This document shows positions 1 through 9,092 of a stretch of DNA of 64,000 nucleotides, piece after piece (positions within the stretch are counted from its first letter, which is position 1; each line of letters opens with the position of its first letter). The notes below the pieces were generated by a model, which saw only the letters and a list, made by a program, of their open reading frames with translations, did no database searches and was not told where the DNA came from. Both the position numbers and the translations under genes were made by a program. Source of the stretch: Brevibacillus fluminis (GTDB lineage: Bacteria > Bacillota > Bacilli > Brevibacillales > Brevibacillaceae); NCBI RefSeq assembly GCF_003710825.1, contig NZ_RHHQ01000008.1:62001-126000 (forward strand). Reading direction: 5' to 3'.

Positions 1-139
1 CGCCGTATGTGGTGCCCAAGATTGCAAATAATGCCTGGTTTTGGTTAATGGGCAAAAGCCTTCCGTCGCAAGGCATCCAGCCTCGAGGTGGGGCCGAAAA
101 GCCAAACATTTTCACTTCACCCAAAAATGGTTCTGACAT
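1..139 (-). CDS. Phage tail collar-domain protein (microcystin-dependent protein type), 3' part cut by window
   Basis: The gene reads right to left and runs off the left edge, so only about 46 N-terminal residues are visible. They begin MSEPFLGEVKMFGF and continue through GWMPCDGRLLPI and LGTTYG, which is the classic start of the tail-collar / Mdp family: a conserved G-E-[IV]-[KR]-M-F opening, then W-x-x-C-D-G, then LGTTYG. An AGAGGAGG ribosome binding site lies about 7 bases before the ATG at 139, which fixes the start. It follows the similar gene at 166-687 after a gap of 26 bases, so the two are probably co-transcribed and arose by duplication. Such proteins resemble phage short-tail-fibre collars but are common in bacterial chromosomes, and their role there is unsettled. 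The family call is secure; the function is not. Confidence 0.85.
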   Translation of the reverse strand, partial: MSEPFLGEVKMFGFSAPPRGWMPCDGRLLPINQNQALFAILGTTYG

Positions 140-165
140 GGTTTTTTCCTCCTCTATGGCAAAAT

Positions 166-687
166 TTAATAGGACGACGGAAATGCGCCTTCCAGCGCAA
201 TGATGTAGCTGACAGGCAGATAAGGCATCATATTATCATGAGGTTGGCTTCCTCCCGTGGCACTTATTGTGCCGGATGCCATTTGAGCGGTTGGTGCAGC
301 TGTGGAATAAGCCTGCACGTTTTTGGCAAAAAAACTTCCGCTCGGCGTATCTATTGTCCCCTCCTGCGAGGAAACATTGACCGCATGCGTATGTGGAGGC
401 AGATTGCTAGTGGTCAATGTGACCGTTTCTGTCCCCCCGAGCTGGCCGAGCGGGTAGTTGGTCCCTGTTCGGGGATTAACTCCGTTGTTCACCGGAATTC
501 GTCCGCGATAATCCGGCAGTGCGAATGTGGTTACCCCATCGCCGCCATATGTAGTGCCAAGCAGCGTGTACAGCGCCTCGTTCCCTGAAATCGGAAGAAT
601 CTGTCCATCGCAAAATGCCCACCCAACTGGAGGAAAATTCCCTCCAAACATGCGAATCTCTCCGACGTACGGTACCATAAGAATCAC
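166..687 (-). CDS. Phage tail collar-domain protein (microcystin-dependent protein type)
   Basis: A 173-residue protein with the full tail-collar layout. It has VGEIRMFGG near the N terminus, GWAFCDGQILPI at about 22-34, LGTTYGGDG at about 43-51, and PDYRGRIPVN, which matches the L-P-D-x-R-G-R signature of the family. A histidine-containing PPHTHAV segment follows, and the C terminus ends VSYIIALEG. This is a normal full length for chromosomal Mdp-type proteins. The start is taken as the GTG at 687 because AGAGG sits about 7 bases upstream. The internal ATG three codons later would be too far from it. It is upstream of a second copy in the same direction (1-139). No other tail genes are visible, so this could be part of a tail-like or secreted-fibre module lying to the left. 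The biological role is unknown. Confidence 0.9.
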   Translation of the reverse strand: MILMVPYVGEIRMFGGNFPPVGWAFCDGQILPISGNEALYTLLGTTYGGDGVTTFALPDYRGRIPVNNGVNPRTGTNYPLGQLGGTETVTLTTSNLPPHTHAVNVSSQEGTIDTPSGSFFAKNVQAYSTAAPTAQMASGTISATGGSQPHDNMMPYLPVSYIIALEGAFPSSY

Positions 688-702
688 CCAATTCCTCTCT
701 GT

Positions 703-813
703 TCAATAGTCGTCCATTTTCATTCTGCGAAAAGACTGGCTTTGCGCAGCCTTTCCTGGCATGACGATGATCCCCGCTTCTGTTCGCTCACGAAAAAGAC
801 TTCTGCCTGCCAT
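703..813 (-). CDS. Possible 36-residue small protein
   Basis: A short open frame starts MAGRSLFRERTEAGIIV and ends MKMDDY. It stops 15 bases before the GTG of the collar gene at 687 and is read in the same direction. AAAAGG lies about 7 bases before the ATG at 813. It is basic in the middle with no membrane segment or recognised family. It could be a leader or small gene translated ahead of the collar genes, or chance. An AAAGGAGGTG sequence also occurs on the same strand further upstream, around 850-862, but no good start follows it at normal distance. I do not recognise the product. Confidence 0.3.
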   Translation of the reverse strand: MAGRSLFRERTEAGIIVMPGKAAQSQSFRRMKMDDY

Positions 814-919
814 TTTGCAACCTTTTGGACTAGTTGCAGCGGTTTTGGCTCACCTCCTTTCCCAATGCCGCCTCGAGTTTGGCAGTCTCACCAGTCCCAA
901 TCGATCCAATATTCAGATA

Positions 920-982
920 CAAACACATCAGGCAAGCGCCAGCGAGAAGCCGGCACTTGCCAGTGTTTGCCATCATTTTTTT
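920..982. terminator. Long GC-rich hairpin after the giant repeat protein gene
   Basis: The sequence folds as CAAACAC (920-926) with GTGTTTG (963-969), enclosing GGCAAG/CTTGCC and GCC/GGC pairs around a short loop. It starts four bases beyond the stop codon of the minus-strand gene ending at 973. The T-run (ATTTTTTT, about 974-982) lies on the plus-strand side, so as a classic terminator it points right. For the minus-strand mRNA it would be a strong 3' end structure without a U-tract. Confidence 0.5.
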
Positions 983-3900
983 ACTGTTACGCTAAGCGTG
1001 AGCCGTTTTCCTTTATAGCTAACGGAAACGGTTGTTTTACCAGCAGCCACCGCCTTGATTTGGCCATCCTCAACGGTGACAACCCGTTCGTTGCGTGAAT
1101 TCCACGTAATCTCTTTCGGATCGATTACCTCCGAATAGCCTTTTTCATAATAGGCGGTGATGACGGGCTCATACGTTTCACCTGGCTTGATGCGTATGGA
1201 TGTATGATCTGCTTCCAATTTCGTCGGCTGCTTCGATTTCACCACGAGCACTTTGATTTCTGCCTTTTTGCCGCCGAATGTGACTTTCACGACCGCTTTG
1301 CCCGTGCCCACCGCTTTTACTTGGCCGTCTTTCGTGACTTCAACCACATCCGTGTCGTCAGTCGTCCATTCTGCATCCTCTGTGACATCTTCCGACGACT
1401 TATCCTCATAGACAGCACGTACGGAAAGCTGCTGCTCTTCGTCAGGCTCCAGAACCGCAGTCGTAGCGGACGGTTCGAGCTTTGACAGCTTGGCGTTCGA
1501 TACCGTTACGGGGATTTCCAGTTCCTGCCCTGCATAGCGTACGGTAATGACGGCTTTCCCTGGCTTCGAACCCGCTTTGATTCGGCCAGGCGTCACTGTA
1601 ATCAGTTCGCTGTCAGTCTGATAGCTGGTGTTTTCGTCGCGCGTAATGTCTTTGCGCTCATCACCGGAAACTGCATAGACACGGAATGTAGCGGTCTTTT
1701 TCGGCTGGACCCGAATTGCGTCCTCCGATGCTTCCAAACGCGTCTCTTCGTCTTCCTTCTTCTCCACAGTCACCTGCGAGCTTGCGGTTTTGTTGCCGTC
1801 CACGGTCGTTACGATAATCGTCGCCTTGCCTGCCTGAAGCGGAGTAACCAATCCAGCGCCATTCACCGAAGCCACCTCCGGATTGCTGCTGCTCCAGCGT
1901 ACGTCTTGATTCGATGCGTTCGAAGGCTCGATCGAAGCATGGAGAGACACTGGGCTGTCGCCGACCATGAGCTTCAATTTCGTTTGGTCTAAGGAAACGC
2001 TTGTCACCGGAACATAAACAGGTGGCACATACGTATTCAACCGAATGTTGTCTGACAGATCCGCCGTGTTGCCAGCCTGATCCTGCAGCTGTACATAAAC
2101 GGTCTTTTCGCCATCTCCGCTTGTGAGCGTCCAATTTTTCGTTGAGGCCGCATCTTCCCAATCGCTCCAAGCACTGCCATCATTGGAGAAGCGCATGTCA
2201 ACCGGACCGATATTGTCATCTGTGATGAGCGAGAGCTTCACTTGGCGTGAGCGTGTTTGCGCGTCACCGTTATTGATTTGAATGCTGCCGGTTGGTGCAG
2301 TTTTATCCAATGTAAAACGAATTCGCGTCATATTGCCCGCATCGTCGGTAACGACCAGCGTATGGACTCCCTCATCCGTAACGGTCGCTCCGTTCGCAAT
2401 CGGTGTGCCATCCAGCTCGGCCTGGCCATCATCAAATGTGATTGTTTGATCCGTATTATAGTGCGCTCCATCGGTGAGATCAGAGACCACCGGTGCTTTG
2501 GTGTCCAGAGTAATGGTCGCCTGCACCGCCTTGGTGTTACCCGCAGCATCACGTACTTCTACATAAACCGTTTTGAAGCCGTCACCATCATCCAATGTCC
2601 ATGCATGTATCGGCGCAAACGTCTCCCATGCCTTCCACGTCGTTCCGTCATTGGAGAAACGCATTTCCAGCGCGGCCCCGCTCGCATCGCTTGCCGTGAG
2701 GCCCGCTTGTACTTCCGCCTTGTTCGTAAATGCCTCGCCACTGTTCAGCGTAAGCGTTACAGCGGGCTCCACCGTGTCAAGCGTGATCGTTTGCTGCTCG
2801 TCGTGCACGTTGCCGACCTGATCGCGCAGCTGCATGTACACCGTCTTGTCGCCGTCGCCCGCAGTCAGTGTCCAATCGAATTCATTCGCCACTGTTTCCC
2901 ATACAGACCAGACGGTGCCGTCATTGGAGAAACGCATTTCCGCAGCGCCATTTGTATTTGTGTGCAGCTTCACATCCGCCTTGTTGGTGTAGGGAGCGCC
3001 CTCGTTAATCGTGAATGTTCCTGCCGGCGCAGTTTTATCCACCGTAAACGTGATCGTGGTCTTGTTGCCTGCTTCATCGGTCACGATCAGCTTGTGCTCG
3101 CCTTCCTCGGTTACCTTCGTACCGGAGAGGAATGGCTGCCCATTCAGCGTTGCCGTCCCTTCATTGAAGGCAACGGTCACGTCTGCATTGTACAGACCGC
3201 CGTCAGTGACGCCCGACACAACAGGGAAGTTCGTATCTAACGTAATGGTGTCACTTACCGTTTCCTGATTGTTAGCCTGATCGCGCAGCTGGATATACAC
3301 TGTCTTCACGCCGTCGCCGTCCGTGAGCGTCCATGCCTTTGTCGACCCGACAGTTTCCCAATCTGTCCATGCGGAATTGTCATTGGAGATGCGCATCTCG
3401 GCTGCGTCGTTGCTCGTGATGGACAGCGTCACGTCCTTGTTGTTTGCATAGGCAGTTCCGCCATTGATCGCGATCGTGCCAGTTGGCGCTTTCGTATCCA
3501 GCTCGATTGCGGCCTGCACAACCGCTTCATTGCCCGCCTTGTCGACCAGTTTGAGATAGACGGTTTTCGGTCCGTCGCCATCGCTCACATTCCAGTTGAT
3601 CTCCCCTGCAGCCGCTGGCTTCTCCGTCCAATTGGTCTGGTCATTGGACAGGTAGATCGTTTTCGTATCGACTGCCATAGTCACGGACAAGGTTACCGCT
3701 TTGTTATTGGTCACTGATTTTCCACCGTTGATGACCAGTGTACCGGTAGGCGCAGTCTTGTCGATGGTGAAATGGCGTGTGGTGGTGTTTTCCGCCGGGT
3801 CCGTCACGATCAGCGTATGCTCACCTTCTTCGCTCACCTTCTGTCCGATGGAAAAAGCGTCGCCATCGAGCGTTGCGGTCCCTTCGTTGAAGGTGATGGT

Positions 3901-6618
3901 CACATCGTCGTTATAAAGCCCTGCCTCGTCGACGCCGGTTACAACCGGAGCGACCGTATCGAGTTCAATGGAGGCGTTTGTGATGGAAGTATTGCCCGCC
4001 TGGTCTCTTAGCTGCAAATACACGGTTTTTGACCCGTTACCGCCTCCGAGTGCCCAAGACAGTTTACCCGTTGCTGCCGGCTCCCAGCTCTCATCCCACG
4101 TAGTATCGTTGGAAATGCGCATCTCCGTCGCATCGTCCTTGCCAATCGTAAGCTTCACGCTTGCAGAATTGGTGTAAGACTTACCGTCATTGATGACGAG
4201 CGTGCCAACCGGAGCCGTTTTATCCAATCTGAAGTTGATCGTCGTCGTATTGCCGGCTTTATCTGTCACGATCAGCGAATGCTCGCCTTCTGTGCTGACC
4301 GTTCCGTTGTTTGCAAATGGACCACCATCGAGCGATGCCGTTTCGTCACTACCAAACGTGATGACCAGATTGTCGTTGTACAGCCCGTTTTGGGCGACTC
4401 CTGTCACAACCGGAGCTGTCGTATCCAACACGATGGAAGCGGTCAAGTCGGTCGTGTTGCCCGCCTCATCGCGTAATTGGACATAGACTGTTTTGGTCCC
4501 GTCGCTAGCGGCGAGATCCCATGCTTTTTCCCCTTTTACCGACTCCCATGCGCTGTAATCGGAGTCATTGCTCGTATTGGACACGCGCATGTCGAACGCG
4601 CCGTCAGAAGTGATTCCCAGCGTAACGCTTTGGCTACTGCTGTGCGTCGCTCCTTCATTGATCGTCACCGTACCTGTGGGTGCTGTCGTATCGAGCACCA
4701 CCGTATCGCTAACGGATTTTACATTGCCTGCCTGATCGCGCAGTTCCATGTACACCGTCTTGGTGCCGTCACCGTCGGTCAGCAGCCAATTGTCTTTCCG
4801 ATTCGCGGCTGTTTCCCATGACGACCAGTCGGTATTGTTATTGGAAAACCGCATCTGCTTGGCATCGTCAGTCGTCAAATACAGCGATACTTTTTTGTCT
4901 TTTACATTAGTAGCCCCGTTTTCGATCGAAATGGTTCCGTTTGGCGGCGTCCGGTCGATCGTAAAAGCGATCGTTGTCATATTGCCAGCCGTGTCCGTCA
5001 CGATCAATGTGTAGCTGCCTTCCGCGCTCACCTTTTCTCCGCTCAAAAATACCGTTCCATTGAGCGTGGCGATGCCTTCGTTGAAAGCGATGGTGACGTC
5101 GTCGTTCGCCATCTGCCCGTTGGAGACACCCGTGACGATCGGTGCAGCCGTATCAAGGGCTACCGTTTTGTCGACCTGCTGCTGGTTGCCCGCCAAATCC
5201 CTTACTTGCAGGGAAACCGTTTTGGACCCGTCTCCTGCAGACAAGCTCCATGGTTTGCTCGGCTCAATTGGCCCCCAGCCACTCCAGATACCGTCTTCGT
5301 TGGCCAGGCGCATCTCCACGCTGCCTCCGCCCGCATCGCTTGCGCTGATGGTAAGCGTGACGCCCGCCGTTTTCGTCGAAGCAACGCCTCCGTTGATCAA
5401 CAGGGTGGCGGTCGGTTTCGTCGTATCCAGCCCGATCAAATCGGAGGCCATGACCGTGTCCACTGAATCTTTTACCTCTACATAAACCGTCTTGGTTCCG
5501 TCTCCGGTTGTCAATGTCCATGGTTTCGTTGTGGCAAACGTTTCCCACGAGCTCCAATTCGCGTTATCGTTGGAAAAACGCATTTGTAGCCCCACGTTTT
5601 CCGGAGGTGCTGAAATCAAATTCAACGTCACGTTTGCCTGATTGGCGAATTGTGCGCCGCCATTGACTGCAAAAGTTATCGTAGGTTTCACATTGGCAAC
5701 ATGAATCGCGATGCTTTTCTCGTAATACAAGCCGCCCGAATCCGTGACTCGCAGTGTAACGCTGTAATCTTTCTTCGTTTCGTAGTCAAACACCTTCGTT
5801 GTTTTCAACGCGTTGCCTGAAATCGCGAAGCTGTCCGTATCGCCGCCCACGATCGTATAGGCGAACGTGTCGCCCGCATTGGGGTCGGTTGCACTGAGTG
5901 TGCCGACCGTTGTGCTGGTCGGACTGTTTTCCGCCACCGTATCCATTGATAGATTCAGATCGGTCGGGGCCGCGTTTGGATCATAAGTGATGTCAAGGTA
6001 AGCAGCTAAGTCGCCGTTCGTTTCGCTCGTTTTGTCATAAAAGCCTATCTGCGGATTATAGAGGGTGTCACCAGGCTTTTTGGTTTGAATGCCCTTTAAT
6101 ACAAACGTGGCGACTTTGTCACCGGAAGCTTGCTCCTGAACATAGCTTGTTACAGGAAACGATACCTCCTTATTGAGGACTGACGTGATAAAGGTTACCC
6201 TTGGGCTAACTTGCTGAGACAAAGTGGGCAAATTATTCGTTGTCTCCACCCACCCATCATCATTGGAACCGTAAACGTCAACATAAGGGTTATCACCCGT
6301 TTGCCCTTGTACCACGATATGAATTTTCAACTCTGCCGATTGGATCTTTCCATGAATGTTGCTCAAATCAAACTTGAGCGCAGCGTTTGCCGCTCCGTAA
6401 TCCTCCCCATCCCATTCATATCCTACAAACAAGATGTTGTGTAGTCCGTTCCAATCCGTTCCATTCGGATACTTCCCGGTTAAATCAATGAATGTATCCG
6501 CAGTGACTGGTACTTTTGCGGTTTGCAGAGCGGCATGCACCCTTGATCCAATCCCCACCGTTTGCCAAACAGAAAAAAACATCACCAGCACCAAAAGACG
6601 AATCCATATCCTCCACAT
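973..6618 (-). CDS. Giant secreted repeat protein with CBM96-like, cadherin-like and Big_2-like domains (1881 aa)
   Basis: The protein starts with a signal peptide (MWRIWIRLLVLVMFF, cleavage near GSRVHA-A). About 31-210 is a DNRLRE/CBM96-like beta-sandwich, and about 215-310 is a cadherin-like domain (AENSPTSTTVGTLSATD). About 310-1530 is built from two alternating repeat types. One has a core like GDGxKTVYVQLRDQAGN and I count ten copies. The other runs VVTGVxxGLYN to AGNTTTIxFTxDKTAP and I count five. The last 340 residues carry one Big_2 domain (VTSVSLDQTKL, then WSSSNPEVASVN) and three Big-like units. No SLH, LPxTG, LysM or choline-binding anchor is visible, so it may be released or held by partners. 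AGGAGGGGG just before the ATG at 6618 supports the start. The role is probably surface or matrix binding, by inference. Its C-terminal modules resemble those of the protein at 40353-44174. Confidence 0.85.
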   Translation of the reverse strand: MWRIWIRLLVLVMFFSVWQTVGIGSRVHAALQTAKVPVTADTFIDLTGKYPNGTDWNGLHNILFVGYEWDGEDYGAANAALKFDLSNIHGKIQSAELKIHIVVQGQTGDNPYVDVYGSNDDGWVETTNNLPTLSQQVSPRVTFITSVLNKEVSFPVTSYVQEQASGDKVATFVLKGIQTKKPGDTLYNPQIGFYDKTSETNGDLAAYLDITYDPNAAPTDLNLSMDTVAENSPTSTTVGTLSATDPNAGDTFAYTIVGGDTDSFAISGNALKTTKVFDYETKKDYSVTLRVTDSGGLYYEKSIAIHVANVKPTITFAVNGGAQFANQANVTLNLISAPPENVGLQMRFSNDNANWSSWETFATTKPWTLTTGDGTKTVYVEVKDSVDTVMASDLIGLDTTKPTATLLINGGVASTKTAGVTLTISASDAGGGSVEMRLANEDGIWSGWGPIEPSKPWSLSAGDGSKTVSLQVRDLAGNQQQVDKTVALDTAAPIVTGVSNGQMANDDVTIAFNEGIATLNGTVFLSGEKVSAEGSYTLIVTDTAGNMTTIAFTIDRTPPNGTISIENGATNVKDKKVSLYLTTDDAKQMRFSNNNTDWSSWETAANRKDNWLLTDGDGTKTVYMELRDQAGNVKSVSDTVVLDTTAPTGTVTINEGATHSSSQSVTLGITSDGAFDMRVSNTSNDSDYSAWESVKGEKAWDLAASDGTKTVYVQLRDEAGNTTDLTASIVLDTTAPVVTGVAQNGLYNDNLVITFGSDETASLDGGPFANNGTVSTEGEHSLIVTDKAGNTTTINFRLDKTAPVGTLVINDGKSYTNSASVKLTIGKDDATEMRISNDTTWDESWEPAATGKLSWALGGGNGSKTVYLQLRDQAGNTSITNASIELDTVAPVVTGVDEAGLYNDDVTITFNEGTATLDGDAFSIGQKVSEEGEHTLIVTDPAENTTTRHFTIDKTAPTGTLVINGGKSVTNNKAVTLSVTMAVDTKTIYLSNDQTNWTEKPAAAGEINWNVSDGDGPKTVYLKLVDKAGNEAVVQAAIELDTKAPTGTIAINGGTAYANNKDVTLSITSNDAAEMRISNDNSAWTDWETVGSTKAWTLTDGDGVKTVYIQLRDQANNQETVSDTITLDTNFPVVSGVTDGGLYNADVTVAFNEGTATLNGQPFLSGTKVTEEGEHKLIVTDEAGNKTTITFTVDKTAPAGTFTINEGAPYTNKADVKLHTNTNGAAEMRFSNDGTVWSVWETVANEFDWTLTAGDGDKTVYMQLRDQVGNVHDEQQTITLDTVEPAVTLTLNSGEAFTNKAEVQAGLTASDASGAALEMRFSNDGTTWKAWETFAPIHAWTLDDGDGFKTVYVEVRDAAGNTKAVQATITLDTKAPVVSDLTDGAHYNTDQTITFDDGQAELDGTPIANGATVTDEGVHTLVVTDDAGNMTRIRFTLDKTAPTGSIQINNGDAQTRSRQVKLSLITDDNIGPVDMRFSNDGSAWSDWEDAASTKNWTLTSGDGEKTVYVQLQDQAGNTADLSDNIRLNTYVPPVYVPVTSVSLDQTKLKLMVGDSPVSLHASIEPSNASNQDVRWSSSNPEVASVNGAGLVTPLQAGKATIIVTTVDGNKTASSQVTVEKKEDEETRLEASEDAIRVQPKKTATFRVYAVSGDERKDITRDENTSYQTDSELITVTPGRIKAGSKPGKAVITVRYAGQELEIPVTVSNAKLSKLEPSATTAVLEPDEEQQLSVRAVYEDKSSEDVTEDAEWTTDDTDVVEVTKDGQVKAVGTGKAVVKVTFGGKKAEIKVLVVKSKQPTKLEADHTSIRIKPGETYEPVITAYYEKGYSEVIDPKEITWNSRNERVVTVEDGQIKAVAAGKTTVSVSYKGKRLTLSVTVKK

Positions 6619-6910
6619 CGAAAACCCCCTCCTCTCTCTCTTTGAACATGCTATCCAATTTAAAACTACATTCTTACCCAGTTCATCCTACTTCCTTTTT
6701 GAAAAATCAGAACCTAACTAAAGTGATATTTTTCGAAAATAGCATGTCCCTCTCTATTATTTTGGAGATAGAAAGGATGCTGATTCGAAAAATTCTGATG
6801 ATGAACCGCATCAAATAAATACCGGTTAGTCAGTATTACTACATTGCGATTATATGCCATTTTATTCCATGACTGCAATCATTTCTTTAACAGATCGTTT
6901 CTAGTAAAAG
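6619..6910. other. AT-rich intergenic stretch with an imperfect inverted repeat
   Basis: About 290 bases with no open frame I can support. AT-rich upstream sequence of the giant gene lies here and probably contains its promoter, but I could not pick a convincing -35/-10 pair. An imperfect inverted repeat, AATACCGGTTAGTCAGTATT at about 6819-6838, resembles TetR-type operators, but no regulator gene is adjacent. Confidence 0.3.
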
Positions 6911-6939
6911 CAAAAAGGAGAAACATGGCCTGTTTCTCC
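6911..6939 (-). terminator. Intrinsic terminator of the UPF0489 gene
   Basis: GGAGAAACA (6917-6925) pairs perfectly with TGTTTCTCC (6931-6939) around a 5-base loop. On the minus strand the hairpin is followed by TTTTTGCTTTT. It lies about 30 bases after the stop of the minus-strand gene at 6971. Confidence 0.85.
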
Positions 6940-6970
6940 CTCTCTCGCAATCGAGTCTATTGATTTGGTT

Positions 6971-7741
6971 CTACCATTTCTGCCCATCTGATAGAGAAAG
7001 GCTGAACGATTCCAAAAACAAACCAAGCAAATGAGCGGCTTGCTGTTTCCCTCCGCAATACTCGGGTGAGATCGCGACGGTTATCACATCCCACAGCCAA
7101 AGCTCCCGCAGCGCTTGCAGATATGCACGAATCTGAGCATCCGGCAAAAGCTTCGCTTCCTCGCCACGAGACACATTGAAATAATCTAGGTCAAGGTCAA
7201 GGATCACCGTCCGCCCGCGGTGCAACCGTTCCCGGTCAAATCCGTCAAGGAACGATTCAATATCCAAAAACCGCTCATCCGTATAAGCACAGTCGGGAGG
7301 CAGTTTGGCAATGATGCTTTGGCAATTTTCATTGCGCTTTTGCGTGGCCTCTTGGCGTATTTGGGCAAGCGACAACACTTCCTCCTCTTGATGGGAGACA
7401 AAAATCGTCTCTCCGATCGTATCCCGCGCCACCGCCGCCCAAATGAAATTGTCGATCTGCATGACATCCGGCGGGCAAACTTGGCCGCTCGTGTAATCGT
7501 GCCCCTGTGCGACCGCCAACAATTGCTCCACGCTTGCCGCTTCCTTCAGTCCCGCCACAAACACGCCATCTGGCGTATCATCCAAATGGGCATCCACATG
7601 CACCAAGAACGATCGAGCGTCCAGCGCCCCTTTCAGCCGCTCGATCTCCCATGCTGCAAACGCCCAATTATGCTGGCGCATGAGGTAAATGCGCTGCTCG
7701 GGAAAGCAAATTTTCCAATTAAAATCGTCAAACCATTCCAA
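6971..7741 (-). CDS. UPF0489 / peptide-arginase-like family protein
   Basis: About 256 residues. The protein has FLVHVDAHLDD early, DLDLDYFNVSRGEEA in the second half, and VAISPEYCGG near the end. Closely spaced Asp/His of this kind are the metal-binding pattern of the UPF0489 family. That family adopts an arginase/deacetylase-type fold, and relatives (OspR-type peptide arginases) convert arginine to ornithine in ribosomal peptides. The N-terminal MRQHNWAFAAWEI is also typical. I chose the TTG at 7741 because GGAGG lies 8 bases upstream. An in-frame TTG at 7768 lacks a good ribosome site. No RiPP precursor or maturase is visible beside it, so the substrate is unknown. It is a single-gene unit with its own terminator at 6911-6939. 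The family call is fairly secure; the activity is inferred from relatives. Confidence 0.75.
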   Translation of the reverse strand: MEWFDDFNWKICFPEQRIYLMRQHNWAFAAWEIERLKGALDARSFLVHVDAHLDDTPDGVFVAGLKEAASVEQLLAVAQGHDYTSGQVCPPDVMQIDNFIWAAVARDTIGETIFVSHQEEEVLSLAQIRQEATQKRNENCQSIIAKLPPDCAYTDERFLDIESFLDGFDRERLHRGRTVILDLDLDYFNVSRGEEAKLLPDAQIRAYLQALRELWLWDVITVAISPEYCGGKQQAAHLLGLFLESFSLSLSDGQKW

Positions 7742-7836
7742 TCCGTTATCCTCCGATACACCTTGCAAGATTTACTCTTCATTGTAAAGCAAGGCGATTC
7801 GGCAAGCCACCTACGATTCAGTTGCATATCGACAGC

Positions 7837-8934
7837 TTATAACGTGTTCTGAACCGCAATTTCCTTGTCGGATGAAGGCGGATCAAACAATGTCGGAGCT
7901 TTCTCCCACACCGTACTCGGCAGCTCACGGCGAAGGACCGGCGCCACTTCGCTGGCGAATCGCTCCACCTGCTCGCGCTGCTCCGCTTCCGTCAAGCCGT
8001 CCACGCTGATGGAGAGCACCTGATGCCCGAATGCCTCATGATAGCGCAAAATTTTTTCGATGACGCTCTCCGCGCTCCCCACCAAAGCGGGGCCATTCTG
8101 GATATTGTCCTCCAAGCTAGTAAACGGCGACTGATTGTGTTTAGCCGCTGCGGTTGCATTGTGCGCATCATAATAAGGTCGGAACCGTTTGATCGCCTCT
8201 TCTCGCGTGTTTGCCAAAAACAAACTGCCAGCCCCCGCTCCCACAATCGCTTTTTGCGGGTCGTGCCCATAGTAGGTAAGCCGCTCGCGGTAATGGTCGA
8301 TCAACGCTTTGTATTTCGCCATCGGATGAAACGTATTGGATGAGAAAATCGGCTCCCCGTATTTCGCTGCCAGTTCGGTTGAGTGCGTGCTCGACGCACT
8401 CCCATGCCAGATCGGAATCGGCTGCTGCAGTGGCCTTGGCTGTGTAGTTACATTGTCCAGTTTGGGACGGTAACGCCCCTCCCACGTCACATTCTCCTCC
8501 CCCCACAGTCGTTTGAGCAGCGCATACCGTTCCGCCAGCGATTCCCACTGCTCTTCTTCGGTAATGCCGAATAACGGGTAATGGCGCGGATCGTTTCCTT
8601 TCCCTATGATCACTTCCAGCCTGCCACCGGACAGATGGTCCAGTGTCGCGTAATCCTCGGCAACACGCACAGGGTCGAGCACGCTCAAGACGGTTACGGT
8701 GGTCAGCAAACGTATCCGCTTCGTTTTGGACGCAATCGCTGTCAGTAAAACAGGCGGTGCTGAGGACAAAAACGGCTCGCCATGCCGCTCCCCAACCCCA
8801 TAGGCATCAAACCCCAGCTCTTCTGCAAGCACAGCCTGCTTCAACACGTTCTGCAGCTTCTGCTGTGTCGTCAACGTTTCTCCCGTCACAGGATTTGGCA
8901 CGTTCATAATCAGGCTAAACAAAGCGATTTTCAT
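7837..8934 (-). CDS. LLM-class flavin-dependent oxidoreductase (luciferase-like monooxygenase)
   Basis: A 365-residue TIM-barrel flavin monooxygenase of the bacterial luciferase-like family. It begins MKIALFSLIMN and shows GFDAYGVGERH at about 41-51, SAPPVLLTAIASKTKRIRLLT at about 58-78, DPVRVAEDYATLDHLSGGR, and PIPIWHGSASSTHS, all family landmarks. The expected partner is reduced flavin supplied by a separate reductase, and none is visible nearby. It is read left from 8934, and the next gene in the same direction begins about 95 bases later. The preceding 340 bases contain inverted repeats and a dispersed hairpin repeat. The substrate cannot be read from the sequence. Confidence 0.88.
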   Translation of the reverse strand: MKIALFSLIMNVPNPVTGETLTTQQKLQNVLKQAVLAEELGFDAYGVGERHGEPFLSSAPPVLLTAIASKTKRIRLLTTVTVLSVLDPVRVAEDYATLDHLSGGRLEVIIGKGNDPRHYPLFGITEEEQWESLAERYALLKRLWGEENVTWEGRYRPKLDNVTTQPRPLQQPIPIWHGSASSTHSTELAAKYGEPIFSSNTFHPMAKYKALIDHYRERLTYYGHDPQKAIVGAGAGSLFLANTREEAIKRFRPYYDAHNATAAAKHNQSPFTSLEDNIQNGPALVGSAESVIEKILRYHEAFGHQVLSISVDGLTEAEQREQVERFASEVAPVLRRELPSTVWEKAPTLFDPPSSDKEIAVQNTL

Positions 8935-8980
8935 CTTACATGGCCCTCCGATCCCTAGTTCACGCGCTTTCCCGAACGAT

Positions 8981-9044
8981 AAGAAAAACTTCTTTCAGAA
9001 GTCCTTTCAAGAAGCAAGTCCTTCGATCTTTGGAAGTTTTTCTT
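8981..9044. repeat. 12-bp inverted repeat in intergenic region
   Basis: AAGAAAAACTTC at 8981-8992 is the exact reverse complement of GAAGTTTTTCTT at 9033-9044, with a 40-base spacer that contains further short GAAG/CTTC pairs. It lies upstream of the LLM oxidoreductase gene and just left of the dispersed repeat at 9093-9138. It may be a leader structure or one end of a small non-autonomous element. No transposase is seen. Confidence 0.5.
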
Positions 9045-9092
9045 CCGCTCCAGAATTTACAAGCGCGAGCACTTATAAATTCTTATACGAAT

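Noticed and set aside
2257-3240. A 327-codon plus-strand frame inside the first giant gene
   Set aside because: Antisense shadow of repetitive Ig-like coding sequence; no start signal or recognisable domain.
6819-6838. An imperfect inverted repeat as a TetR operator for the giant gene
   Set aside because: The arms are only 5 bases with mismatches inside and no regulator gene is adjacent. Kept only as a note in the intergenic entry.
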